Assembly: GCA_018817245.1 (NCBI GenBank)
Contig: JAHIUG010000023.1
Span: 1-31,298 of the forward strand
From: Patescibacteria group bacterium
GTDB taxonomy: Bacteria; Patescibacteriota; Patescibacteriia; 2-12-FULL-60-25
Reading direction: 5' to 3'
Length of the DNA stretch: 31,298 bases
Part shown: in pieces, positions 7,977-17,242 of the stretch
Numbering within the stretch: position 1 is the first letter of the stretch
Layout of the letters: each line of letters begins with the position of its first letter
Program-made: the position numbers and the translations under genes
Notes under the pieces: generated by a model
What the model saw: the letters and a program-made list of their open reading frames with translations, nothing else
Databases searched by the model: none
Told to the model about the DNA's origin: nothing

Positions 7977-9158
7977 ATGCATATCGCCAAGAGACGAATA
8001 TTGTTTCTCATCACCACCTCCGATTGGGGGGGTGCTCAAAATTTTGTATTCAACATGGCTCGGGAGGCCAAAAAACAGGGTTTTGACGTTATGGTCGCAG
8101 CTGGCGAATCCGGGGAATTAGGAGCCCGTTGTGAACAAATTGGCATAAATTACAGAAAAGTCAAGACAATTAAACGTAAATTAACACCTTTTCATGATCT
8201 TGCGGCATTGTATGAAATAAGAAGTCTTATTAGGGAGTTCCGACCCCATATCGTACATTTAAACAGCTCTAAGATGGGCGTTCTCGGAGCACTGGCGGCA
8301 AACTTGGAAAAAGTGCCACGTATTATTTATAGGATTGGCGGCTGGGCGTTTCTAGAAGACCTAGGGAAAATCAAACACTGGATTTATTTGTGGTCAGAAA
8401 AGTGGTCGGCTCCAAAGAAAGACATTATCGTTACCGTTCATCCCGGGGATGAGGAGCTGGCAAAGAAATACAATTTCCGTCCGCGCGACAGAATTATTAC
8501 AATCCCTAACGGTATTGATCTTGCGCAATTTGACAGTGAGCTACTCACGAGAGATGTGGCGCGTCAAAAGCTTGACCTTGGAGTCAACGATCTTGTGATC
8601 GGTACGATCGCTAACTATTATCCGGCAAAAAATATTCCTTGGTATCTGGAGTGTATTTCGGAAATCGAAAATCAAAAATCGGAAATCGGTCAAGGATCCC
8701 GAATACCAAATACCGAATACCGAATACCGAATGTTCGCTTCGTGATTATTGGAGACGGTCCTGACAATAATTTGGTTCGAAATAAATACGAGGAACTGAA
8801 TCTGGACAACCGCGTAATTTTAACCGGTCGACGCGCAGATGCACGATCTTTATTAAAAGCTTTTGATATTTTTGTACTCCCATCTTCCAAAGAAGGAATG
8901 CCCTGGACTTTACTCGAAGCAATGGCCGCTAGTTTACCTTGTGTTGCTACGAATGTTGGAGCGTGTCGCTGGATGTTGGATCCGAATGCAGGAATCGTTA
9001 TTCCTTCCAAAGACAAAGCTGCTCTAGTGAATGCAATTAATGATCTGATTTCAAATAAAGAAAAACAAGAGCTGCTTGGAAAAGAAGCTCGACATGCTGT
9101 TGAAACACGTTTCAGATGGGAGACCGCTGTGCAAGATACACTTGAACTCTTTAGATAA
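7977..9158 (+). CDS. GT4-family glycosyltransferase with an in-frame 84-base heptamer array
   Basis: A 393-residue GT-B enzyme. The N-terminus RILFLITTSDWGGAQNFVF has the usual GGAQ loop; IPNGIDLAQF begins the donor domain; VIIGDGPDNN, VILTGRR and the E-x7-E motif EGMPWTLLE (about residues 308-316) form the nucleotide-sugar site. Residues 227-254 (including RIPNTEYRIPN) are coded by twelve consecutive 7-base units at 8656-8739. They occupy the surface loop before the VIIGDGP strand, where homologues have only a few residues. The gene is the only plus-strand member of the left glycan cluster and is divergent from asnB. A sigma70-like promoter ends 10 bases before the ATG. The stop codon falls in another array that forms part of an inverted repeat between convergent genes. 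Confidence 0.9.
   Translation: MHIAKRRILFLITTSDWGGAQNFVFNMAREAKKQGFDVMVAAGESGELGARCEQIGINYRKVKTIKRKLTPFHDLAALYEIRSLIREFRPHIVHLNSSKMGVLGALAANLEKVPRIIYRIGGWAFLEDLGKIKHWIYLWSEKWSAPKKDIIVTVHPGDEELAKKYNFRPRDRIITIPNGIDLAQFDSELLTRDVARQKLDLGVNDLVIGTIANYYPAKNIPWYLECISEIENQKSEIGQGSRIPNTEYRIPNVRFVIIGDGPDNNLVRNKYEELNLDNRVILTGRRADARSLLKAFDIFVLPSSKEGMPWTLLEAMAASLPCVATNVGACRWMLDPNAGIVIPSKDKAALVNAINDLISNKEKQELLGKEARHAVETRFRWETAVQDTLELFR
8656..8739. repeat. Twelve-unit in-frame heptamer array in a GT4 gene
   Basis: Two blocks in one register: TTTCGGA, AATCGAA, AATCAAA, AATCGGA, AATCGGT, CAAGGAT, then CCCGAAT, ACCAAAT, three exact ACCGAAT, and GTTCGCT. Total 84 bases, 28 codons, no stop in frame. Confidence 0.92.
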
Positions 9159-9248
9159 TTACGAATAACTAATTACTAATTACGAATGTTGGTGTTTTTC
9201 TATCCAATCCTACATTCATTTGAAATTCGAATTTAGTAATTCGTAATT
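9156..9248. terminator. Bidirectional hairpin built from heptamer arrays between convergent genes
   Basis: The left arm (9156-9190) has units TAATTAC and GAATAAC; the right arm (about 9217-9248) is its approximate reverse complement. They flank a T-rich loop. The arms lie between the GT4 (plus) and O-antigen ligase (minus) stop codons; the left array contains the GT4 stop codon. Confidence 0.55.
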
Positions 9249-11603
9249 TTATTTAATCCGTGGTCCTGCTCCGCTCGTTGTTGCTACGGGCGTGCTTATT
9301 TCCGGTTCAGACGACGGCGGCGCGACATCAACGCCTTCGGTCATCTTCAACGCGTCATTAATACTCGTAACATTGCCCTGTACTAAAGGTAGTAACCTCG
9401 CGGCAAATGTATGATCCAATCTGCCCAAAGCATCCAAAATCATATTTCTTTCTTCTATCAAACCTTGGCGCTCCGCCGCTCTCGCAATTTCAACATACAC
9501 ACCAAGCTGTGCTTGAGGTAAATTAGGAAGCATGGCGATTATTTCCTTGATCTTCTCTTTTTCACCAACTTGATCATAAGCTGACACAAGTGCCATGGCC
9601 TCCTGTCCGGTCTTAAGAACATACGAGTATGTAGATTCAACGGCCAAGATCATATTCTTTGCCCCCTCTTCTTTCTCCCCTCTGTCAAAATACTGATGCA
9701 AACCCAGCAGCCAGTATGACTCTCCTTGCTCAACATCAAATGAAATTACCTGATTTAACAAGGCTACAGCTTCGTCGCTTCTTCCACGGTCGATTAAAAA
9801 TCTTGCATAGCCATAATACAACTGTTGCCGCTTTGGGCTAAGCTCGATTGCTTTTTTATATTGAGTCTCTGAAATAGCGGAATCCTCCGGCACAAAACGA
9901 CTCAAACTCTCAGCAAACCGTGCGAATATAAAACGTGAGTGCGCATTTTTAGGATGCTCTTCCACGCGCTTATTCGATACGCGGATTATCAGATCATGCC
10001 ACTCGCGCCAGTTTGGTATGGATTCCAATTTTCCAGTCCCGGCCAAGCTGATGAAATTCCTGGACTGTAAGAATGACTGCTCGTCCAGATATGGTGTCGT
10101 AATACTAAAGGCCTTTTCAGCGTAACGATAAGCGTCCTCAAAGTTCCCGTTAGCATAGGCTTTATTGGAAGCAATTGAGATCATTGAGGCTCGAAATGGT
10201 AAAATCGTAGTTCTCCATACCATAAACAAAGCTGCTACCTCCAATATGACTAACAGAATCAGAGCTGTGTTCACATTTTTAACCTTATCACTTTGCACTT
10301 GTGGAAGTTCATTTGTATTTAATGAAAACCCCCGAACACTTATGGCAATAACAAACGCATACAACAAATAACTCATGGAGAACAGTGCGGGGTGATCGAA
10401 TACGAACAAATTCTGCACGAAATATGCTACTGGCAAAGCTACGAGCACGCTGGTCATTGACGCATCTATCCACTTCTTTCTATATGCCCGCACCACGCAT
10501 GTATATAAAGATATAAAAATTGCTGCAAAAGTTACTAAGCCAAATAAACCAGTCATTGATATAACATCCAGCATTGTGTTATGCGCACGATCAAACCAAG
10601 TTTCGTAATAGCCAAAGCGCAAAGATTCCGGATTATACTTTTCATTGAATGTGATGTGAAAAGTATCCAGACCGGAACCTGTTAAAGGACGATCAATAAA
10701 CCCTTTCCACGCAATGTCCCAAGCTATAAATCTTGTGCGAGATGCCACAGAGAAGTTTGTAAAACGTGACAATGTTGAGTTTTGGATAAACTCCGTGTTT
10801 CTAAAAGCAAAAAGAAATCCATAACTGATAAAGCACAACGAAACAAAAGCCAATAGTCTCTTTTTTGTTTTTCTGCTAGGTGTAAGAATTGCATATGTAA
10901 TACAAAAAACAAGTACTCCAATTCCTAAACCAACCAAAGCACCACGCGATTGAGCCAAAATAAATGCAGCTATATCTAATAAAGCCACGAATGTGTAGAA
11001 CAGCCTTGCCTGACGGCTGTCGCTCTTCATCCATAAAAGCGCGATAAAAAACAAACTGAAAATTTGATACGCAGCCATGTAAATCGGATTATCTAACAAG
11101 CCGCCAACGCGATCACCGGCCGGAAATAGTAGCAGATTAGGAAATGGTTTTTGCAGAATAGCGATAATGGCCATGAAGCCGGACAGTGCTACCTGGTAAT
11201 TCAGCAAACGTCTCCATTGCGGCCAGGTTTTAATCACACCGATGGTCATGGTAAGCCATGCTAGAAAATGTAGCAGTGTAAACAATCCATTCATGCGCTC
11301 CTGATTCCCCCACCACGAACGAGCTACATCGACTGAAAAAATAACCGAAGCTGCCACTGCAAAAAAATACGCGATTATCGCTACATATAATAATGAAAAT
11401 TTCGGTCGATAACGTGAATCCAGCCAGGCTAAGGCAACATACGCTGGAAATGTAATTCCTATTAAAAGCTGTAAAAATGCCAATTTTGAGAATACGAACG
11501 GGAAGATAACCACCGGCCAAAATATCAGTGGCATGAGCAAACCCCCATAAATACCAATGTAGGTAATAACTTTAAACAAACGTATGATTTGTGATCTTTT
11601 CAT
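9249..11603 (-). CDS. O-antigen ligase/polymerase-family membrane protein with C-terminal TPR-like domain
   Basis: A 784-residue protein. The first ~430 residues form about eleven hydrophobic segments, starting at about residue 12, as in Wzy/WaaL proteins (O-antigen ligase family). Family marks include GDRVGGLLDNPIYMAAY, AQSRGALVGLGIG, GSGLDTFHITF and RAHNTMLDVISMTGLFG, where the His-Asn lies in the large periplasm-side loop. After about residue 480 the sequence is soluble and helical with TPR-like repeats (YRYAEKAFSI, YYGYARFLIDRGRSDEAV, YWLLGLHQYF). Known roles of the family are polymerising or ligating lipid-linked glycans, or glycosylating proteins. Ligation of the cluster's glycan to a surface acceptor is an inference. 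It ends in Pro/Ser/Thr-rich, probably flexible sequence. Confidence 0.85.
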   Translation of the reverse strand: MKRSQIIRLFKVITYIGIYGGLLMPLIFWPVVIFPFVFSKLAFLQLLIGITFPAYVALAWLDSRYRPKFSLLYVAIIAYFFAVAASVIFSVDVARSWWGNQERMNGLFTLLHFLAWLTMTIGVIKTWPQWRRLLNYQVALSGFMAIIAILQKPFPNLLLFPAGDRVGGLLDNPIYMAAYQIFSLFFIALLWMKSDSRQARLFYTFVALLDIAAFILAQSRGALVGLGIGVLVFCITYAILTPSRKTKKRLLAFVSLCFISYGFLFAFRNTEFIQNSTLSRFTNFSVASRTRFIAWDIAWKGFIDRPLTGSGLDTFHITFNEKYNPESLRFGYYETWFDRAHNTMLDVISMTGLFGLVTFAAIFISLYTCVVRAYRKKWIDASMTSVLVALPVAYFVQNLFVFDHPALFSMSYLLYAFVIAISVRGFSLNTNELPQVQSDKVKNVNTALILLVILEVAALFMVWRTTILPFRASMISIASNKAYANGNFEDAYRYAEKAFSITTPYLDEQSFLQSRNFISLAGTGKLESIPNWREWHDLIIRVSNKRVEEHPKNAHSRFIFARFAESLSRFVPEDSAISETQYKKAIELSPKRQQLYYGYARFLIDRGRSDEAVALLNQVISFDVEQGESYWLLGLHQYFDRGEKEEGAKNMILAVESTYSYVLKTGQEAMALVSAYDQVGEKEKIKEIIAMLPNLPQAQLGVYVEIARAAERQGLIEERNMILDALGRLDHTFAARLLPLVQGNVTSINDALKMTEGVDVAPPSSEPEISTPVATTSGAGPRIK

Positions 11604-11652
11604 AGTTAAATGAGGATATCATAAAAGACCCCAAGAACACTAGAACAACCCA

Positions 11653-11806
11653 CCTGTCATCTCGACTGGAGCGTAGCCCCGAAAGCTTTCGGGGCGAAGC
11701 GTAACGGAGAGATCTTTGCATCTGTCATCTCGAGCGTAGCCGAGAGATCTTTCTAAAAGATTTCCCCGCTCCGCATTCGCTCCGGTCGAAATGACAAAAA
11801 ATACAA
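11653..11806. repeat. Dispersed TGTCATCTCGA inverted-repeat element
   Basis: Two forward copies of TGTCATCTCGA...GAGAGATCTTT and one inverted copy ending GGTCGAAATGACA, so the ends can pair. It also contains a perfect 18-base palindrome at 11677-11694 (CCCCGAAAG arms). The same family recurs at 18288-18322 and 25383-25478. This fills most of the 11604-11918 gap, where I see no gene. Confidence 0.8.
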
Positions 11807-11819
11807 TTTATCGCACTCC

Positions 11820-11856
11820 ATTCGTATATTCGTATAAGATTCGTATTTTCGTAGAC
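11820..11856 (-). repeat. 37-base repeat, copy C (inverted)
   Basis: Reverse complement of copies A and B, beginning GTCTACGAAAATACGAATC on the minus strand. Next to the S-layer gene terminator. Confidence 0.9.
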
Positions 11857-11863
11857 TTGGAAA

Positions 11864-11898
11864 CCAAAGACCCGGCAAAAGCCGGGTCTTGGTTTTTT
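11864..11898. terminator. Rho-independent-type hairpin beyond the S-layer gene
   Basis: CCAAAGACCCGGC pairs with GCCGGGTCTTGG around an AAAA loop; six T follow on the plus strand, and a T-containing tract follows on the minus strand. It lies 20 bases past the stop codon of the minus-strand S-layer gene and is the likely end of its transcript. Confidence 0.75.
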
Positions 11899-11918
11899 AA
11901 CTTATGAATCCTGATGGA

Positions 11919-14900
11919 TTACAAGCTAAGGGTTTGTGTCTGGGAGACGTCTTCAATGTAGACATCATTTGTCCAGTCACGTGATCCTGCGGATGTACCC
12001 AATGCTGAACTATGTGGGACACCTGACATATCGGACCATAGGAACGTACCGGCATAGAATGTTCCAGCCGGAGTTGATGACGGAGCAGCACTCACGTCAA
12101 TCGTGAAGATGCTCGCGCTCGATACCAGCGGAGAAACAGCAAAGCTGTCGTCTAGGTAACCGGTAACGATAGGAGAGTTCGCGTCGCGGTAGAACGAAAG
12201 TGACATGTTCTGACCGGAGGCCGCACCTGACACTGTGGCGTGCAGAGTGTAGACATTACCCGAGCCAGAAATTGATTCTTCGCCTGTAAAGCTGACGGTT
12301 ACGTAACCTGCCGCTTGGTTTGCAGCAATCGTGCCGGCTTCGACATCTGATGCCGCGCCGGTTGACGATGAGTACACAACAGCGAAGTCACCTAGTGCCA
12401 TATCTGACGAGCCCTTGCGGACGCGGAAGTTGGCTAATGTGACGGCTGAGGTCTTAGATAGTGCAAACACTACCTGCTTCAATCCAACAGTACCATTGGC
12501 ATCAGCAGCGACCTGGAACTTGATGAGATCCTGATCGATGTTGGCCAGTGTTGTTGAGGACAATGACTGCTTTGTCACAATTGGTTTTGTCTGACGTGTG
12601 ACCATGGCATTACCATGTGCAGCATTTGTTGTTGAAGCATATACACGCTCACCTGAAGCTAAACCAGTAGCGCGGATGTTAGCGCTCGAGAAATAACTCG
12701 AGTTCCATTCACCCGTCATTACGCCAGAGTTCAAACCCATTGCCGGAACCATGCCTGAGCGATGAACGCCCGCGACTGCTCCTGATACTGTGGATGAAGC
12801 CTGTACGCTTGAAAGTTTAGCCCAGAGCTGGAAGTTTACTGAACCGTTCTTAGGAACAGTGATCTTACTGCTTGAAAGATCCATATCCCTAGTACCAGTC
12901 GTACCGGACGATAAGATATCTTGAGCCTTTACTACACCGCCTGCAGCAACTGCAACTGCTGTGAATACAGAGTTGTCTGCTAAGTTTCCGGCTGTGGAGC
13001 TTGCTAAGACTGCAATGCGGTCTAGTTCCATTGATTCAAACTGGGCTGTTGCCTTGTATGAAGCAAATGGTACCCACACATCTTTGCCAGCCACAACGAT
13101 TGTGGAGACCGGATGTGAATCACTGTTATAGGTGACTGTACCGCTGTTTCTAACTGTCTGTATAACTGATGGACTTGCACCAGTAGCGTTTGCTGTGACA
13201 GAAGCTGCTAAGCTCGGTGTGACTGTATTTGCGTCACCATCCTGAGCTGAGACATTGCCTGTTGAAGCAATACCGACTGAGATTTGGTCATAAGGTGCGG
13301 TTGTGGAAGCTGTTGAGCTGAAAGTCGCCTTGACTATCAGGCTCTTGCTGCCACCTGCGGCAATCGTCAAGTCCATGTTGCTCATTTGAGCAGTACCGAG
13401 AGTTGTATCAGGTGTTCTGGCTACGCCGACTTGCTTATCACCATCCCACAAGGAGAGTGAAGTGATTCGCTCGTCACAAGCTGCCAATGCTCCGGATGAG
13501 CTAAAGGTGTTGCCTGACTGAGCCAAAGCTGCCTGACAGGTCAAAGTAATACTTGTCACCAAGATATCGGACTGAGCGCCTGAGCTCAAGACCAAGCCTG
13601 CGACAGGTACACCGGCCTGCTTCTTAACAATTGTACCGGATGATGGTGAACCGGCCAGTGAGATTGTAAGGCTGGAAGCTCTTACATTCTGCTGGTTACC
13701 GATTACTGAACCATTCGGAACGATCTGGGATGTTGCTAAGAATTCGCCCGTGTCAACGATGCGGACATCGCTTGAACCAAAGACGGCTCCGCTTGATCCC
13801 AATGTAACTGTGTATCCACAATCATCACTACCGTAGAATTCACCTGTGACATCCTCTGAAGCTGAGAGGTCTGCTGTGATGGCTAGGTTCATTGTCTCAC
13901 CTGCATCAATATTGAAGGTGTCAGATAGTGTAAGAGTTCCTGAGTTCGCCGAGCTATTTGCTAAACCTGAAGCAAGTTCGGTTGGACCCATCATAGTCTG
14001 ACCGGTGTCTTCATTCTTAACCTTAATAGATCGGAAGTAGTTGGTGCCTGCGGAACCCTTTACGTAACAACCTGTTCCGGCTGTGTTGTTAATCGCGAAA
14101 CGCAGGTTTCGAATCTCAAGGTCGTTCTCAGCTGTGAGCGCGAACTTGTAGAGAGTAATACCCTGCTTGCCCTTGGCGATATTCTGAGTTGAAGGACCGT
14201 TAAATGAATTTGTCAAAGTACCACCCTGAGTTGTGACCTCAACGTAATCTGTGCTCAATCCGTCGAATGAACCCTGGCTTGTTGATGTACAACCGCCGGT
14301 TGCAGAAGCGGAAATACAAACTGCGGCACCAGTGTCATATACTACATCAGTAGCATTAACATCAGTTGTGTACTCAACATAGGTTCGGATTGTTCTTGCA
14401 GAACGACCGCCTACGTCAGCACGCAATGAGAAGATTCTGGTGTTGCCGTTTGGAATCAAGAATGGCGCGTTGAAGTTTAAAGTAATACGACCACTAGTAC
14501 CAACTGTGTCGGCTGTAGCGACCAAAGTATTACCCTGATAAAGCTCGAAGTTGGTTAAATCAGAATTTGTAACAGAACCTGCCTGGTACAGAATAATGGA
14601 GTTAACCTTAATGTCATTGGTGTTAGCAATAAGTCTGAAGTTGGAAACTTCGACATTCTTAGCACCTACATTTGGATTTGGAGGAGTTGTACCAGACTGA
14701 ACGTCCAAACGTCCTGAGCTGGATGAACCAACCGTGAAACTATTGCCGCGTACTGGGAATGTACCTGAAACAGTTACATCACCTGAAACCACGACTGAAC
14801 CTGCATCCATAATCTCAAAAGCATGGACACCACCGGTTGTACTTGGGCTTGAGAAATCAGCGTAAACATATACGTAAACAGGTGTGCCTGCTGAAACCAT

Positions 14901-15881
14901 CAATCCCACATTGCTAAATGTAGCTGTGTGAGTCTGTGAGTTAATTGTGCGGCCTGTTGTTAAGCGAACGCCGTCTGCGTTATACAGATAGACATTTGCG
15001 AAATCAGCTGCTGCACCAACGCCCACGCGGTGGATTGTTAAGTCATTAACTGTGACTGAGCCGGAAACAACCATGAGCTTGTACTTGGCAAGTTTCACGG
15101 ATGAGGCGTTAATTGTCACTGTCTGACCTGCTGGTGTGTCACTGGCCAAGCTTACTGAAAGCTCTCCGGAAATCGGAGCGGCTTCGGTGCTAACAGTATC
15201 AGCGATAAGTGTTTCGTATCCTGCAACATCAGTACCACTTGGATAGCTGATCGTTGTTTTGATAGCGAAGGAAGTATCGATGTTGTTAGCATCTAAGGCG
15301 GCTTGGGAAGCGAACATGCGCTTTTGTCCATTTGAGACTAAGTAATAGTTGGCGTCGCCTTCGTACATGACGACTTGACCGTCTGGATGGACAGCTGTGG
15401 ATACTGATGAACCAACAGTGTAGTTCACGAAGAATGGATCTGGTACGTCATAAACACGAGATGCCCAGGCGCTTCCGTATAGACTCGTGGCAATTGCCTC
15501 AGATTCTATCCAGTGTAGAACACCGCCTGGAGTCACAGCATAGACCTTAGGATCTGTTGTGATTTTTACAAGCTGTGCGCCTGCACGGAATGTGACATTA
15601 CCGCCAATCTGAATGGCAGCAAGTTCTGCATCGGTAATGGTTTTAACCGATGAGAAGTCTTTGTACCATGTGAAGTAGGTCTTCTCATTTGGGAAAACAT
15701 AACGTGTCCCATTGGCAGCGTAGTAATAAACAGCTGCACCTGAAGCCTTGATAAGATCACCTGCTGAAACAGCCTGAGCAACGGCTACATTGGCGAAACC
15801 CAATGAACCAAAGCTGACTGATGACAGGATGGTCATCATAGCTACAAAGTAAGAGAAGGCTTTTTTGATAGATTTGATCAT
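11919..15881 (-). CDS. Very large secreted surface (S-layer-type) protein
   Basis: A 1320-residue protein with a Sec signal peptide (basic MIKSIKKAF, hydrophobic core, AVAQA near residue 37). Residues ~38-230 hold three related modules with aromatic strands, for example VYYYAANGTRYVFPNEKTYF, KVYAVTPGGVLHWIESEA and ANYYLVSNGQKRMFASQAAL. The rest is Thr/Ser/Gly/Val-rich beta-sandwich sequence with few Lys and few Cys, as in S-layer-like proteins of Patescibacteria. There is no transmembrane anchor or sortase motif at the C-terminus, which ends with WTNDVYIEDV and TQTLSL. It is inferred to be the major surface lattice protein, and a possible acceptor for the glycans made by the flanking clusters. 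AAAGG lies 7 bases before the ATG, one of the few visible Shine-Dalgarno sequences here, consistent with high expression. Downstream is a hairpin with a T run. Confidence 0.85.
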   Translation of the reverse strand: MIKSIKKAFSYFVAMMTILSSVSFGSLGFANVAVAQAVSAGDLIKASGAAVYYYAANGTRYVFPNEKTYFTWYKDFSSVKTITDAELAAIQIGGNVTFRAGAQLVKITTDPKVYAVTPGGVLHWIESEAIATSLYGSAWASRVYDVPDPFFVNYTVGSSVSTAVHPDGQVVMYEGDANYYLVSNGQKRMFASQAALDANNIDTSFAIKTTISYPSGTDVAGYETLIADTVSTEAAPISGELSVSLASDTPAGQTVTINASSVKLAKYKLMVVSGSVTVNDLTIHRVGVGAAADFANVYLYNADGVRLTTGRTINSQTHTATFSNVGLMVSAGTPVYVYVYADFSSPSTTGGVHAFEIMDAGSVVVSGDVTVSGTFPVRGNSFTVGSSSSGRLDVQSGTTPPNPNVGAKNVEVSNFRLIANTNDIKVNSIILYQAGSVTNSDLTNFELYQGNTLVATADTVGTSGRITLNFNAPFLIPNGNTRIFSLRADVGGRSARTIRTYVEYTTDVNATDVVYDTGAAVCISASATGGCTSTSQGSFDGLSTDYVEVTTQGGTLTNSFNGPSTQNIAKGKQGITLYKFALTAENDLEIRNLRFAINNTAGTGCYVKGSAGTNYFRSIKVKNEDTGQTMMGPTELASGLANSSANSGTLTLSDTFNIDAGETMNLAITADLSASEDVTGEFYGSDDCGYTVTLGSSGAVFGSSDVRIVDTGEFLATSQIVPNGSVIGNQQNVRASSLTISLAGSPSSGTIVKKQAGVPVAGLVLSSGAQSDILVTSITLTCQAALAQSGNTFSSSGALAACDERITSLSLWDGDKQVGVARTPDTTLGTAQMSNMDLTIAAGGSKSLIVKATFSSTASTTAPYDQISVGIASTGNVSAQDGDANTVTPSLAASVTANATGASPSVIQTVRNSGTVTYNSDSHPVSTIVVAGKDVWVPFASYKATAQFESMELDRIAVLASSTAGNLADNSVFTAVAVAAGGVVKAQDILSSGTTGTRDMDLSSSKITVPKNGSVNFQLWAKLSSVQASSTVSGAVAGVHRSGMVPAMGLNSGVMTGEWNSSYFSSANIRATGLASGERVYASTTNAAHGNAMVTRQTKPIVTKQSLSSTTLANIDQDLIKFQVAADANGTVGLKQVVFALSKTSAVTLANFRVRKGSSDMALGDFAVVYSSSTGAASDVEAGTIAANQAAGYVTVSFTGEESISGSGNVYTLHATVSGAASGQNMSLSFYRDANSPIVTGYLDDSFAVSPLVSSASIFTIDVSAAPSSTPAGTFYAGTFLWSDMSGVPHSSALGTSAGSRDWTNDVYIEDVSQTQTLSL

Positions 15882-15965
15882 ATATAACCTTTTTGGATAA
15901 AAGTGTGACCATAGATCTTGTGAGATGCTATGCCCACATTAAGTTGTGAATAATGACATGAGTTC

Positions 15966-16104
15966 CCCGATAAATCGGGATCGACCTTGCTAACCCAGGT
16001 CAACGGCGAGGATTTAACACGAGCGGATGCGGCTTTGCATTGAATGCATTTCCCCACCCGTCAGGATAACCGTCATATTAGGACAGATACCCTGTTAGGT
16101 GAGG
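15966..16104 (-). promoter_or_regulatory. Candidate structured 5' leader of the S-layer gene
   Basis: On the minus strand: CCTCACC (16104-16098) pairs with GGTGGGG (16058-16052), enclosing GGGTATC/GTTATCC; then GACCT/AGGTC (16001-15983), then CCCGA-TTTA-TCGGG (15979-15966). These lie between the DUF5667 stop and the S-layer ATG (241-base gap with no gene). They may stabilise or regulate the mRNA; the outer hairpin could also end the upstream transcript. Confidence 0.35.
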
Positions 16105-16122
16105 GAAGGATGAATGACTAAT

Positions 16123-17184
16123 TCAAGTCGCTGTGTCTACTACCTCACTGTTAGATGAATTATTGTCTGTTCCTGTGGTTTGTTCGTCTTTTAAATCTTC
16201 TGTCGAGCTTACTGAATTATTCTGATCGACGAAACCATCTGTTGAAGATGAAGATATTACCGGCAATCTTACGGTAAAAGCTTGAAGCGCTGCTTCCTTT
16301 GTCTGCGCTAGTGCTTCCTTCATAAGAAGCGGAACCGTACCTGTGGCTGCAATGAGTATAGAGGATGTTGCTGAAATCAGAGTGTTGGAACCGGTTGCAT
16401 CAGCCACTGTCTTGCCCAAAACCTTTATAGCCAGAAATAGTTCGTCTTCATGAATAAATTCATTTGACTCTTCGTGCTCGCCCATCAAAACTTCAATTGC
16501 TTTTACCCCGGTATCAGCAGCCGCAGCCTGTGCTTCAGTTACTCTGTCTTGATTCTCTCCTGACAATGAAGACTTTGTTTCTTGCAAAGCTTGCACCAAC
16601 TCATTACTTGTCTGATCTACTAGCTTAGCCGCCTCGATCACGTTTTGTGATTCAGGATCAATTCTTACTTCTTCCAGCTGCTGTTTAACAGTATTCAAAT
16701 CACGTTTCAAAATTTCAGTTGCTTTCTGAATACGTGCCGGTGTCTCAGCCTTATCACTCTTTATAACCTCTTTCAATTCATCACTGCGGCGTGTCGTAAA
16801 TTCAACTTTCAATTTAAGCTTCTCTTCTTTGTTCGGTGCCATTGCCAATCGCGCCTGCTCAGTTACTAATTTCAATGAATAGAAAAAGTCTCCGGGAATA
16901 GATTGCTCGGCAGCTGAAACAGAAGCTGAAGAAGCTCCGAGTACAACAACTAAAATGGATGCGGTTACGATCACCGGCCCTCGCACCATTTTAATAAATT
17001 GCGATGGCGCAAAGTGCTGATAAAAATTTCTGAGTTTCTTAACTGTACGAACCGGTTCGCTAGCCAAAGAATTCCTAGCCTGCATAAGCAAAGTTTCTCG
17101 AGTAGCACAAAGCCAAGTCGCGTCCGGTTCTACGCCATTATTTGTTTTTTGTAATTCTTTTATCCTTTGCTGTAAATCATTCAT
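16123..17184 (-). CDS. DUF5667-domain membrane protein, putative anti-sigma partner
   Basis: A 353-residue protein. The N-terminal ~65 residues are soluble and precede one membrane segment (residues ~70-90, VIVTASILVVVLGASSASV). Right after it is the DUF5667 hallmark PGDFFYSLKLVTEQARLA (97-114), followed by KLKVEFTTRRSDEL and long, charged helical sequence that is probably coiled coil outside the cell. The C-terminus is Ser/Asp/Asn-rich. The gene follows the sigma-factor gene by 58 bases on the same strand, an arrangement common for ECF sigma factors and membrane-bound anti-sigma factors. The anti-sigma role is inferred: no zinc-binding anti-sigma HxxxCxxC motif is present. A five-unit heptamer array occupies the gap just before the start codon. 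Confidence 0.8.
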   Translation of the reverse strand: MNDLQQRIKELQKTNNGVEPDATWLCATRETLLMQARNSLASEPVRTVKKLRNFYQHFAPSQFIKMVRGPVIVTASILVVVLGASSASVSAAEQSIPGDFFYSLKLVTEQARLAMAPNKEEKLKLKVEFTTRRSDELKEVIKSDKAETPARIQKATEILKRDLNTVKQQLEEVRIDPESQNVIEAAKLVDQTSNELVQALQETKSSLSGENQDRVTEAQAAAADTGVKAIEVLMGEHEESNEFIHEDELFLAIKVLGKTVADATGSNTLISATSSILIAATGTVPLLMKEALAQTKEAALQAFTVRLPVISSSSTDGFVDQNNSVSSTEDLKDEQTTGTDNNSSNSEVVDTAT

Positions 17185-17185
17185 A

Positions 17186-17220
17186 GGTTCGAATTTCGAA
17201 TGTCGTATTTCGAATGTCGG
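17186..17220. repeat. Heptamer array between sigma-factor and DUF5667 genes
   Basis: Units GGTTCGA, ATTTCGA, ATGTCGT, ATTTCGA, ATGTCGG. It starts two bases upstream of the DUF5667 start codon and resembles the array at 7852-7886. Confidence 0.9.
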
Positions 17221-17242
17221 GCAACTTATTTCTACTTTGTTT

